Assembly: GCF_003054705.1 (NCBI RefSeq)
Contig: NZ_QAYX01000022.1
Span: 595,071-659,070, forward strand
Length of the DNA: 64,000 nt
Direction of reading: 5' to 3'
Source of the DNA: Opitutus sp. ER46
GTDB taxonomy: Bacteria > Verrucomicrobiota > Verrucomicrobiia > Opitutales > Opitutaceae
Within the stretch, counting starts at the first letter, position 1. Each line of letters begins with the position of its first letter. Under the pieces are notes generated by a model. That model did no database searches. It was not told the DNA's origin and saw only the letters and a list, made by a program, of their open reading frames with translations. The position numbers were made by a program, and so were the translations under genes. This document shows, in pieces, positions 1 through 7,199 of this stretch.

Positions 1-126
1 GTTGGCGCACCCTCCAGGAGGGAGAGTCTGTGCTCCGCCGCACCTCGGGCCTGCCGCCCGGTGACGCGCTTTTTCCTTCTCCCGCGGGCCCTCTCCGGTC
101 TCCCTAGTCGGCGACTTTTCTCCTCC

Positions 127-987
127 ATGCACTTCCACAAGTACCACGCCCTCGGCAACGACTATATTGTCCTCGACCCGCGCGACTTTCCCGCCTGGCA
201 GCCGGCCCCAACCGTCGAGCAGATCCGCGTCGTCTGCCACCGCAACTTCGGCGTCGGCTCCGACGGCATCCTCTGGGGCCCGCTGCCGTCGAAGCAGAGC
301 GAGTTCGGTCTGCGTATCTTCAATCCCGACGGCTCCGAGGCCGAGAAGTCGGGTAACGGGCTGCGCATCTTCTCTCGCTTTCTGTGGGACCAGAAGCTGG
401 TCAAGAATCCCGCCTTCACCGTCGAGACTCCCGGCGGCCACGTGCAGTCAGTCATCAAGGAGAACGGCCACCTGATCACCGTTGCCATGGGCCGCGTCAG
501 TTTCGATAGCGCGAAGATTCCCGTGAACCTCCCCGGCGCGGCGCGCGAAGTGATCAACGAGAAGCTCCAGGTTCTCGACCGCGAGTTCACCTATTGCGCC
601 GCCACGATCGGCAACCCGCACTGTGTCATTCCGCTCCCCGAGGTCTCTCCCGCCCTCGCCCACCGCTACGGCCCGCACCTCGAGACCCATCCCAATTTTC
701 CGCGTAAAACCAACGTCCAGTTCCTGCGCGTCATCGATCGGGCCAACATCCAGATCGAAATCTGGGAGCGCGGCGCCGGCTACACCCTCGCCTCCGGCAG
801 CAGCTCCAGCGCCTCCGCCGCCGTTGCCCGCAAGCTGGGCCTCGTCGACAGCAGCGTCACCGTCCACATGCCCGGCGGCCAGATCGGCATCGAGATCGGC
901 CCCGACTTCTCGATCATGATGACCGGCACCGTGAACAAAGTCGCCGAGGGCACAATGCACCCCGACCTCTTCCAGGTCCGGGTGTGA
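127..987 (+). CDS. dapF: DapF-fold protein, both catalytic Cys replaced by Ser
   Basis: A 286-aa protein with the full two-lobed diaminopimelate epimerase fold, normally converting LL- to meso-diaminopimelate for lysine and peptidoglycan synthesis. The family landmarks are in order: KYHALGNDY at the N-terminus, RNFGVGSDG, NPDGSEAE, TIGNPHC and WERGAG. The two catalytic cysteines are absent: the first motif reads KSGNG (Ser75) and the second ASGSS (Ser223). Residue 219, usually Glu in GAGET, is Tyr. Classical two-base epimerization needs both thiols, so either the chemistry differs or this is a repurposed paralogue. The start is ATG 127, because the family's first strand begins right there; an upstream in-frame start at 61 would add 22 non-family residues. 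The family call is sure, the function is not. The symbol marks homology only. Confidence 0.85.
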   Translation: MHFHKYHALGNDYIVLDPRDFPAWQPAPTVEQIRVVCHRNFGVGSDGILWGPLPSKQSEFGLRIFNPDGSEAEKSGNGLRIFSRFLWDQKLVKNPAFTVETPGGHVQSVIKENGHLITVAMGRVSFDSAKIPVNLPGAAREVINEKLQVLDREFTYCAATIGNPHCVIPLPEVSPALAHRYGPHLETHPNFPRKTNVQFLRVIDRANIQIEIWERGAGYTLASGSSSSASAAVARKLGLVDSSVTVHMPGGQIGIEIGPDFSIMMTGTVNKVAEGTMHPDLFQVRV

Positions 988-1368
988 CCAGCCACTCTTT
1001 CTCTTCCTCTTGCTCTTCCTCTTTCTCTCGAGGGATTGAGCAGTTTTCGCTCCGCGAAAACTGAAGTGAGGGCTGCTGCGGGCGCCCTCGCCCTCCGGTT
1101 TTGCCCGAGGAATCGGAGGTCAAACGCCGCGGCCCGCCGATCACCCGCGCGGACTCGGATCGAGAGAAAGAGTATGAGTACGAGAGAGAGTAAGACCGAC
1201 ACGTATACTCCGTGGGCGCCACTCTCACTCTCACAATCACTCCGCACGCGTCCATCGGCCCGCCCCTCCTTCCCACCGGCCTCCTGCACACCCACCGGGT
1301 CACCCTCCGCGCCCCGAACCCGGCGCCCGCCTGATGCCGCGCTTGCCGGGTCCTTGCGACGATAGGGC
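988..1368. other. Intergenic region holding CT/GA inverted-repeat element
   Basis: No gene is supported here. The first 210 bases are a repeat element, listed separately. After it comes another CTCACTCTCAC-type pyrimidine stretch at about 1221-1244, then C-rich DNA up to the SDR start. I see no clear Shine-Dalgarno sequence or sigma-70 promoter for the following gene. Confidence 0.6.
995..1198. repeat. CT/GA-rich inverted-repeat element, copy A
   Basis: The left arm (995-1040) is an almost pure C/T run ending in CGAGGGATTGAG. The right arm (1161-1198) is an almost pure G/A run ending in TAAGACCG. The arms are imperfect reverse complements, for example CTCTTTCTCTCGA in the left arm against TCGAGAGAAAGAG in the right. 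A perfect 9-bp hairpin (CAGTTTTCG at 1041-1049, CGAAAACTG at 1055-1063) sits just inside the left arm. A second copy follows the next gene. It looks like a dispersed intergenic repeat or small non-autonomous element. Confidence 0.65.
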
Positions 1369-2166
1369 ATGACCACCGAAGCCAAAGCGATGGCCGGCCG
1401 CGTCGCGCTTGTCACCGGCGCCGGCTCCGGCATCGGCCGCGCCACCGCTGAACTCTTCGCCCTCGCCGGCGCCCGCGTCGGCGTAGTCGAACTTCATCCC
1501 GACGACGCCGCCGCGACCGCCGAAGCGATCCACACCGCCGGCGGCGAGGCGCTCGCGCTGCCGGCCGATGTTTCGCAGGCCGACACTCTCGACCGCGCCA
1601 TCCGCCAGATCGACGACACTTGGGGCCGACTGGACTTCGTCATCGCCAACGCCGGCATCAACGGCACCTGGGCTCCCATCGAGGAGCTCTCCGAACAGGA
1701 GTGGGAAAAGACGTTCGCCGTGAACCTCAAGGGTACCTTTCTCACCACGAAGCTGTGCGTGCCGCTCCTCCGGCGCCAGGGCGGTGCCATTGCCATCGTC
1801 TCGTCGGTCAACGGCACCCGGATTTTCAGCAACGCTGGAGCCAGCGCCTACGCCACCACGAAAGCCGGCCAGCTCGCCTTTGGCCGTATGATGGCGCTCG
1901 AACTCGCCAAGCACCGGATTCGCGTAAACACCGTCTGCCCCGGCGCCATCGAGACGAACATCAGCGAGCGCACCACCCGCCGAAACCTAAAATCAGCCCG
2001 CGAACCGGTCATCTATCCCGCCGGCGAGATCCCCCTCACCGACGGCAAACCCGGCACCGCCCTCCAGGTCGCCCAGGTCCTCTGGTTCCTGTGCTCGCCC
2101 CTCGCCTCACACGTCACCGGCGCCGAGGTCTTCGTCGACGGCGCCGAGTCCCTCCTCCAGGGCTGA
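1369..2166 (+). CDS. SDR family NAD(P)-dependent oxidoreductase
   Basis: A 265-aa classical short-chain dehydrogenase/reductase. It shows the TGAGSGIG dinucleotide-binding motif (residues 16-23), the NAG motif, the catalytic serine near 146 (IVSSVNG) and the YATTK active site (Tyr161, Lys165). A C-terminal VTGAEVFVDG segment is typical of the 3-oxoacyl-ACP reductase or sugar dehydrogenase subgroup. The length is normal for the family. The substrate cannot be told from sequence. It stands alone, with CT/GA repeat elements on both sides, so the neighbours give no help. The start ATG 1369 lies eight residues before a second Met; either could be used. Confidence 0.9.
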   Translation: MTTEAKAMAGRVALVTGAGSGIGRATAELFALAGARVGVVELHPDDAAATAEAIHTAGGEALALPADVSQADTLDRAIRQIDDTWGRLDFVIANAGINGTWAPIEELSEQEWEKTFAVNLKGTFLTTKLCVPLLRRQGGAIAIVSSVNGTRIFSNAGASAYATTKAGQLAFGRMMALELAKHRIRVNTVCPGAIETNISERTTRRNLKSAREPVIYPAGEIPLTDGKPGTALQVAQVLWFLCSPLASHVTGAEVFVDGAESLLQG

Positions 2167-2681
2167 CCCGCTAATCTATCTCTTACTCCTACTCTTCCTC
2201 TTCCTCCCGAGGGATTGAGAACTGCAGGGCTCGAGGCGCCAAATCGGCCCCGCGAGCGAGAGCAAGAGAAAGAGGAAGAGTAAGAGAAAGACCGCAGCGG
2301 GACAGATGGCTAGTCGATCGGCCCATCCGCCGTCCCCGCCTCGCGCCCGGCCCTCCCGCAATCCAAGAATCGCCCGTCCCCGCCGCCGGCTCCGCTGCTC
2401 CGCTGCCCCGGCTCCGCGTTCGGCCGGTCCGCGCTCCGCCGCACCATGCTCCGCCGCGCCGACGTGCCGCCGCGCCACGACGTCAGCGTTTTCCGCCCCG
2501 GGAAAGAGATCGTAAACCCGCGGTCGCGAGCCAAAATCCAGCCTCGCTTTCGCCCTCCGGCCCGCCCCTCAGGCCGCAGGTTCCACCGGGACTCAGCCCG
2601 GTCACTCTTCCCCAAACGCCGACGCCGTGCTCCCCTCGCTGGCGTCGCCGACCCAGCCCCCAATCCCAACGGAGACAGCAT
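2167..2681. other. Intergenic region: repeat element plus C-rich low-complexity DNA
   Basis: The first 130 bases hold the second CT/GA element. From about 2330 to 2640 the DNA is low-complexity, built of short CCG/CTCCG/CGC steps. Small open frames here have arginine/proline/alanine composition and look like chance. GGAGA a few bases before 2682 is a plausible ribosome-binding site for the response-regulator gene. Confidence 0.55.
2176..2294. repeat. CT/GA-rich inverted-repeat element, copy B
   Basis: The left arm (2176-2219) is pyrimidine-rich and ends in CGAGGGATTGAG, the same end as copy A. The right arm (2256-2294) is purine-rich and ends in GAAAGACCG, close to copy A's TAAGACCG. The reverse complement of the right arm matches the left arm imperfectly (CTCTTACTC and CTCTTCCTCTT blocks). 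The interior is shorter than in copy A and unrelated apart from the ends. Confidence 0.65.
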
Positions 2682-4484
2682 ATGCCCAACCTCAATGTGT
2701 TGGTCGTCGATGACGAAGCGGAGATTCTCGAGACCATGAAGGTCTTCCTGCGGCAACGCGGTGACAACTGCACCACCTGCAGCAGCGGCCCGGAAGCACT
2801 TCAGGTCATGCATGACCGGATCTTCGACGTCATGCTCAGCGATATCCGCATGCCCTGCATGGACGGCCTCGAACTCGTCCGGCGCGGCAAGCTTCTCCAG
2901 CCCCACACCGCCTGCATCCTAATGTCCGGTGCCGGCAGCCGCGGCGACATCATCGCCGCGCTCAAGGCCGGCGTGTTCGACTTCGTCGACAAACCCTTCT
3001 CCAGTCTGCCGGAACTCACAATGCTCCTAGAGCGGGCGGCAGAAAGCAGCCGGACCGCCCGCGAGCGCGATGCTCTGCTCGAAAACTTGAAGGAGCAGAA
3101 TACGCAGTTGGAGTTCAGCCTGCTGCGTCTCCACGAAGCGTTTGGCCGGCTGCGCGAGCAGGAGGAGGCGCTCGAGTCGGACCTCTTCAAAGCGCAACTC
3201 GTCCAGCGCCGCTTTCTCCCGCCCGGGTTCCCGATGCTGCCAGGCCTCGATCTGTACGGACATTTCGAACCCTGCGAGCACCTCGGCGGTGACTTCTTCG
3301 GCACGCTGGCACTCCCCGATGGTCGCCTCGGGCTCTACCTGCTCGATGTCGCCGGCCACGGCGTGAGCGCCGCCATGCTCACCGTCACGCTCCGTGAGTT
3401 CCTCCGTGCCCCCCAGCGCCATGCGTCGGCCGCCGACCTGCAGTCCGCCCCCGATCAGATGCTGGCATACCTCAACGACACGCTGCGCGCGGAGGCCTTC
3501 GATCCTCCCGTGTTCGCCACCATGCTGTACGCGGTGCTCGACCCGCAGACGGGCGAGGTGCGCCTCGCCGCGGCGGGCCATCCGCCGCCGCTCCTGCTCT
3601 CCGCCGCCGGCGAACCACGGTCGGTCTCCGTCCACGGCCCGGTCCTGGGCGGTCGCGCCGGGGCCCGCTACCAAGTCACCACGTGGACGCTCGAGCCCGG
3701 CGATACGATGCTCCTCTACTCCGACGGCCTCACCGAGGCGCGCGATGCGACCGGCCGCGAGTTTGGCATCGATACCCTGCAACACGTCCTGATGCACAAC
3801 CACCGCCGACCTGCGATCGAGCTGGGCGAGGGCGTCGAGTCCGCCCTGCACGAACACCTCCGCGGCGCGACGGCCGCCGATGACGTGACCTTCCTGGTGG
3901 TCCGTCGGCCGGCAGCCGTCCCCACCGCCACCGTCCCGGCCCCCGGCGGCGCCTCCCGCCTGGCTCCGGGCAGCGTGCGGGTGGTGCCCCCGCGCACGCT
4001 CCGGCACGTGCCGCCCGATACGGGCGGGCGGATTGCGGGCGGCTGGCATGGGGAGAGTTGCATCATCCGCCTCCGCGGCGTGGGCAACTGGCAGCTCGCG
4101 ACCACTTTTCGCGAGATGTTCATCAAGGCCCGCGAGCGGACACAGGACCGCGTGGCGATCGACCTCGCCCAATGCCAGTTGCTCGACTCGACCATGCTCG
4201 GCGTGCTGCTCCAGCACGCGGCCAATCTCGTCTTGCACCAGCCCGGCCTGCGCGTCGTCGAACAGTTGCGCGAGATCGACGTGGCGGACCAGTTCACCCT
4301 GAGCCACGAGCCGTGCCCGCCGATGCAGGCGCCGATCGCGATCGAGCCGATGGACACCAAACAGCCCTGCTCCGAGCTGATTCTTTCCGCGCATCAAGCC
4401 CTGATGGACGCGTCTTCCCGCAACTATCAACGGTTCGGCGCCGTCGTGGCGGCCCTGCGGCCGTCCGAGGACTCCGACACCTGA
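2682..4484 (+). CDS. REC - PP2C (SpoIIE/RsbU-type) - STAS regulatory protein
   Basis: A 600-aa cytoplasmic signalling protein with three modules. Residues 4-120 are a receiver domain with phospho-acceptor Asp54 (LSDIRMP), the acidic pair at Asp10/Asp11 and Lys in DKPF. Residues about 125-175 are a heptad-rich coiled coil. Residues about 180-405 are a SpoIIE/RsbU serine phosphatase with metal-binding motifs LGGDFFG, DVAGHG, YSDGLTEA and DDVTF. The C-terminal 120 residues look like a STAS (anti-anti-sigma) domain with the LDSTMLGVL signature, where a Ser or Thr would be the phosphosite. Such proteins set partner-switching pathways. Here phosphatase and a STAS domain are in one chain, so it may dephosphorylate its own tail. 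No kinase/anti-sigma gene is adjacent. Confidence 0.9.
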   Translation: MPNLNVLVVDDEAEILETMKVFLRQRGDNCTTCSSGPEALQVMHDRIFDVMLSDIRMPCMDGLELVRRGKLLQPHTACILMSGAGSRGDIIAALKAGVFDFVDKPFSSLPELTMLLERAAESSRTARERDALLENLKEQNTQLEFSLLRLHEAFGRLREQEEALESDLFKAQLVQRRFLPPGFPMLPGLDLYGHFEPCEHLGGDFFGTLALPDGRLGLYLLDVAGHGVSAAMLTVTLREFLRAPQRHASAADLQSAPDQMLAYLNDTLRAEAFDPPVFATMLYAVLDPQTGEVRLAAAGHPPPLLLSAAGEPRSVSVHGPVLGGRAGARYQVTTWTLEPGDTMLLYSDGLTEARDATGREFGIDTLQHVLMHNHRRPAIELGEGVESALHEHLRGATAADDVTFLVVRRPAAVPTATVPAPGGASRLAPGSVRVVPPRTLRHVPPDTGGRIAGGWHGESCIIRLRGVGNWQLATTFREMFIKARERTQDRVAIDLAQCQLLDSTMLGVLLQHAANLVLHQPGLRVVEQLREIDVADQFTLSHEPCPPMQAPIAIEPMDTKQPCSELILSAHQALMDASSRNYQRFGAVVAALRPSEDSDT

Positions 4485-4779
4485 CCTTGCCGCCCCGGCG
4501 GCACCCGAACGGGCTCCTTTCATCCGATCTGATCCGACTCGCAGGTATGTGGGGGTTGGGCGAGCCGGAGTGGGAGGTCGGATGGAGTGGAGGCGCTGTG
4601 GGAAGGGCCGCGGCTGCTCGCTCCAGCGAGAGTGGGACGCCGTGCCCGTTCGGGTGCTAGGTTGTCTGTGGGCGTGGGAACGATCGCGCCCGCCAGCGCG
4701 ATCGGGAGGGAAGCCGCCGCGCGGAAGGCGCGGGGCGAAAGGACGAAGCAGGAAAGTCGGTCGTCATGGCGCGGTGACG

Positions 4780-5250
4780 TCAGGCCGTGACTTTGCGGCG
4801 CCCGACCGTCGCGGCGTGCTGCAGCCGGTGGGCCTGCTGATGGCGGGGCGTGTGCGCGAGGACATCGAAGCGCGCCTTGGCGAGATTGTCGCGCACCTGG
4901 CGGTTGACGCCGACCCAGATGCAGTTGATCGGGCAACGCTCGGAGAGGGGGCACCCTTCGCCGCCGGGCACGCAGCGGTTGAGCGTGACGGGACCCTCGA
5001 GAGCCTCGACGACGTCGAGCAGGGTAATCTTGTCGGCCGGCCGGGCGAGTCGGATGCCGCCGCCCGCGCCGCGCACCGCCGTGACGATGCCCGCCTGCGC
5101 GAGCTGGCCGACAATGCGCCGCACGAAGGGCATCGGCAGCAGCCGCTCCTCGGCAACCTCGCGGATCGTGACCTGCACGTCATCGCCCAGGGAGGCGAGA
5201 TGCAGCACCAGCCGCGCGGCGTAGTCCGTATGTCGACCGATCGAGAGCAT
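4780..5250 (-). CDS. Rrf2-family transcriptional regulator with Cys cluster
   Basis: A 156-aa Rrf2-type repressor. It has a winged-helix N-terminus (HTDYAARLVLHLA, with a recognition region around residues 30-60), the family glycine turn RGAGGGIRLAR (60-70) and a C-terminal cysteine cluster at Cys93, Cys100, Cys106 and Cys110. Three such cysteines ligate a 2Fe-2S or 4Fe-4S cluster in IscR and NsrR, so it is probably an Fe-S sensor of nitric oxide, iron or redox state. The exact class cannot be told. No isc, suf or nitrite genes are nearby, so targets are unknown. A dyad in its upstream region may be its own operator. The gap from 4485 to 4779 holds no gene I can support. Confidence 0.88.
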   Translation of the reverse strand: MLSIGRHTDYAARLVLHLASLGDDVQVTIREVAEERLLPMPFVRRIVGQLAQAGIVTAVRGAGGGIRLARPADKITLLDVVEALEGPVTLNRCVPGGEGCPLSERCPINCIWVGVNRQVRDNLAKARFDVLAHTPRHQQAHRLQHAATVGRRKVTA

Positions 5251-5274
5251 GAAGATGGGAAAGATGACAGCTCC

Positions 5275-5293
5275 GGTAACATTACCATGTCAA
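5275..5293 (-). promoter_or_regulatory. Candidate operator/-35 region of the Rrf2 gene
   Basis: GGTAACATTACC (5275-5286) is a short dyad with half-sites GGTAA and TTACC. It lies beside TTGACA read on the minus strand (5293-5288), about 25 bases before the Rrf2 start. The layout fits autoregulation by an Rrf2 dimer, but I see no good -10 box. Confidence 0.35.
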
Positions 5294-5375
5294 TCACCTT
5301 TTCGGCGCCTCCGCCGCCGAAGAGATCCCCGTTCAACGCCGGCCGGCCAAGCTGCACCAACTGCGCAAACAATGG

Positions 5376-5449
5376 CGCGGTGGGCGAGACTCGAACTCGC
5401 GACCGACGGTTTAGAAAACCGTTGCTCTATCCGGCTGAGCTACCACCGC
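5376..5449 (-). tRNA. tRNA-Arg (anticodon TCT)
   Basis: A complete cloverleaf reads on the minus strand. The acceptor arm is GCGGTGG with CCACCGC, the anticodon arm is ACGGT-TTTCTAA-ACCGT giving anticodon TCT, and the T arm is GCGAG-TTCGAGT-CTCGC. CCA is not encoded. It decodes AGA codons. Confidence 0.95.
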
Positions 5450-5512
5450 AAAGAAGACACGGACGGGTAGTCAGGACGCCCCCGGCCGACAAGGGCAAAA
5501 CCCCGGCCCCGA

Positions 5513-5884
5513 TTACGCCGCCGGAGGCGCGGGATCGCCGGATGGCGGTAGCTGCTGAGACGATGGGGCTTCCTCGTCAGCGGAAATGTACTCCAGGTCA
5601 AGGGGCCGGAAGTGGCCCCAGATGCGGACACCGAGGTAAGCCCCTACCCAGGCAAACAAGGACACGAACAGGACAAAGATCGGGGCCATGATAATCGCCG
5701 CGAGCAACCCCATGATGCCGGTGACAGGCCGGCCAGAGACCGCGACCGTATTGGCACCAAAGAGGGCAAGAACTCCGAAGAATAGAGCCATCGGGCAGAT
5801 CACGGTCGCCGACCCGACCAGCACAAGTTTGAGCATCGACCCGGACCTGATCCGCCGCAGGCGTATTACTTTTGGGATGGGCAT
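5513..5884 (-). CDS. Small two-helix membrane protein
   Basis: A 123-aa protein. Two hydrophobic segments, about residues 18-44 and 56-88, are joined by a short polar loop (SGRPVTG). A basic N-terminus (KVIRLRRIR) follows the positive-inside pattern, and the tail is Pro/Ser-rich and acidic. I recognise no family. The longer upstream frame is rejected because its extra residues are the antisense of the neighbouring beta-propeller gene. Start ATG is at 5884-5882. Confidence 0.6.
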   Translation of the reverse strand: MPIPKVIRLRRIRSGSMLKLVLVGSATVICPMALFFGVLALFGANTVAVSGRPVTGIMGLLAAIIMAPIFVLFVSLFAWVGAYLGVRIWGHFRPLDLEYISADEEAPSSQQLPPSGDPAPPAA

Positions 5885-5966
5885 AGTTGTGTGGCTTCGT
5901 CGCAAGGATTGAGGCAAGGCGTCTCGGAATCGGCTCAGATGCCGATCCTCCCTCTGCCGGGCTGAC

Positions 5967-6278
5967 TCACGAGCTCGTGTGCTGCGTTTTCTGGAGGTAC
6001 TGGATGCTGACGCCGTCCATCGCGAGGGAGACGTCGTTGTGGCCGAAGCCCTCGAGCGGGTTGTGCCAGAGGATCTTTCCATCCTCGCCGTCGAGGCAGA
6101 ACAGATGACCGGCGCAGCCGGCGAAGACGATCGAGCCGCGCAACAAGACGGTGACGTCCTCGTGGCTCGTCGCCGAAAGGAGCGAGCCGGTCTTGAGCGA
6201 CGTCTTCCAGGCGAGCTTACCTGTGCCCGGGTCGATCCGGGCGACGGTGCCGTTGCAGCCGATGATGAGATTTTCCAT
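5967..6278 (-). CDS. Short PQQ-like beta-propeller repeat protein
   Basis: A 103-aa protein with two blade-like repeats of the PQQ/WD type: GTVARIDPGTGKLAWKTSLK (about 10-29) and GHLFCLDGEDGKILWHNPLE (about 57-76). Full propellers need six to eight blades, so this is either a small oligomerising unit or a remnant of a larger protein. There is no signal peptide. It lies divergent to tRNA-Asp. The 292 bases between its start and the tRNA contain the tRNA promoter and nothing else I can name. Confidence 0.65.
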   Translation of the reverse strand: MENLIIGCNGTVARIDPGTGKLAWKTSLKTGSLLSATSHEDVTVLLRGSIVFAGCAGHLFCLDGEDGKILWHNPLEGFGHNDVSLAMDGVSIQYLQKTQHTSS

Positions 6279-6521
6279 GGGGAGGGTCTTGCGCCGGCGC
6301 CTCGGCGCTTCTGCACCGACGCGACAACAAATTGTTCAGGAGAATGGGCAGGCCGTCCGCACTATGGCAATCCATTGGATCTGCGCCCCCCCTGCTCCAC
6401 CGTGGCCGCCATCCACTCGGAGAAACGGACGAACGCCCCCGCCGCCGCCGTCGACAACTGCGCCGAGAACCGCCTTTCCGGAGCCTCAAAAGAAAATTTC
6501 GAGCGACCGGGAAAACCACGC

Positions 6522-6549
6522 TTGACTCGCGATTTTCGAAACCTACGTT
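6522..6549 (+). promoter_or_regulatory. Sigma-70-like promoter of tRNA-Asp
   Basis: TTGACT at 6522-6527 and TACGTT at 6544-6549 are separated by 16 bases. The -10 box ends 21 bases before the mature tRNA. Confidence 0.5.
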
Positions 6550-6570
6550 CCGCCTCCTTTCCCGATTAAC

Positions 6571-6647
6571 GGGGTGGTAGCTCAGCTGGTTAGAGCGTCT
6601 GCCTGTCACGCAGAAGGTCGCGGGTTCGAGTCCCGTCCATCCCGCCA
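6571..6647 (+). tRNA. tRNA-Asp (anticodon GTC), island integration site
   Basis: The acceptor GGGGTGG pairs with CCATCCC with one G-T pair. The anticodon loop CTGTCAC gives GTC. The T loop is TTCGAGT and CCA is encoded at 6645-6647. Its 3' end is repeated exactly at 19487-19517, marking it as the attachment site of the following island. Confidence 0.97.
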
Positions 6648-6649
6648 TT
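6619..6649. repeat. attL: 3' end of tRNA-Asp
   Basis: A 31-bp segment from the T arm through the CCA plus TT. It is identical to 19487-19517. The bases on either side differ (T and C here, G and T there), which fixes the repeat length. Confidence 0.85.
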
Positions 6650-6665
6650 CGTCCGATTTTTGCAG

Positions 6666-6697
6666 AAGGCCTGTTTCCCTCGCGGAACGGGCCTTTT
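6666..6697 (+). terminator. Rho-independent terminator after tRNA-Asp
   Basis: A stem of about 12 bp with two wobble pairs begins AAGGCC (6666-6671) and ends GGCCTT (6690-6695). It is followed by TTTT. It would end tRNA-Asp transcription just inside the island. Confidence 0.7.
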
Positions 6698-6785
6698 GCC
6701 TATGTATCTACGACTTACGCGGGTTCCGACCGTTTGCACGGTCGGTCACGATTGCGCTCCGTTGTGCACGATTAGCGGTTCTAGA

Positions 6786-6803
6786 AACCACCAAGAAACC
6801 ACC
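6786..6803. repeat. Subterminal 18-bp repeat, left end of island
   Basis: AACCACCAAGAAACCACC, identical to 19411-19428. It lies about 140 bp inside attL. A shorter shared block, CGGTCGGTCAC, precedes both copies (6739-6749 and 19370-19380). Possible recombinase arm-type or accessory binding site. Confidence 0.6.
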
Positions 6804-6837
6804 GGAACCGCCATCACTTCGAGGCGCGTTCACGGTG

Positions 6838-7194
6838 TTAGCTGCCACTCTTTGGATCGGCAGGGCCTCGCTCAGTATTGAAGCGCGCTGCAAGTATCCG
6901 CTTGTGCTCTGCTTCGCGAATTCGTCGGTAGTCAGCCTCGGCAACCGCGCGCGCCAGTTCGTCGTCATCAATCTCGCTTCCGTCGTCGATGCCATGGCTC
7001 AGCCTTTCCCGCGCGATTGGAATGAGGTGTTCGACCGCAATCGACTGACGCAGGCACGTGGCGAGTTCGTGGTTGGTTAGGCTGCCGGTTGGCTTTGTCC
7101 ACGCGTGCCGAACGCGGTCGATCAGCGAGCTGTCGCGACATGGCTCCTTCCATGGGCCGACAATATCCTCGAGAGTCTGGTTTACGATCGCCAT
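6838..7194 (-). CDS. CdiI-like immunity protein (tentative)
   Basis: A 118-aa acidic soluble protein. The N-terminal pattern (QTLEDIVGPW, then SSLIDRVRHAWTKPTGSLT, HELATCLRQSIAVEHLIPIA) resembles the CdiI_2 family of contact-dependent inhibition immunity proteins, as I remember it: a short leader helix, a RKPL-like turn, then a Gln-containing helix and a LIPLA-like segment. The C-terminus (GIDDGSEIDDDELARAV) continues with charged helices. No cognate toxin gene is adjacent, so it would be an orphan immunity gene. Start ATG is 7194-7192; longer frames upstream are antisense of the next gene. The family call is tentative. Confidence 0.5.
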   Translation of the reverse strand: MAIVNQTLEDIVGPWKEPCRDSSLIDRVRHAWTKPTGSLTNHELATCLRQSIAVEHLIPIARERLSHGIDDGSEIDDDELARAVAEADYRRIREAEHKRILAARFNTERGPADPKSGS

Positions 7195-7199
7195 GTGGA

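Noticed and set aside
2330..2640. Tandem CCG/CTCCG steps as a possible CRISPR or minisatellite
   Set aside because: No regular repeat unit or spacer structure; simple C/G-rich low-complexity DNA.
4488..4503. TGCCGCC-CC-GGCGGCA hairpin as terminator of the REC-PP2C-STAS gene
   Set aside because: The loop is only two bases and there is no T-tract; too weak to annotate.
4549..5691. A 380-aa plus-strand open frame
   Set aside because: It is antisense to the Rrf2 gene and runs through the antisense of tRNA-Arg. No family-like residues; a high-GC shadow frame.
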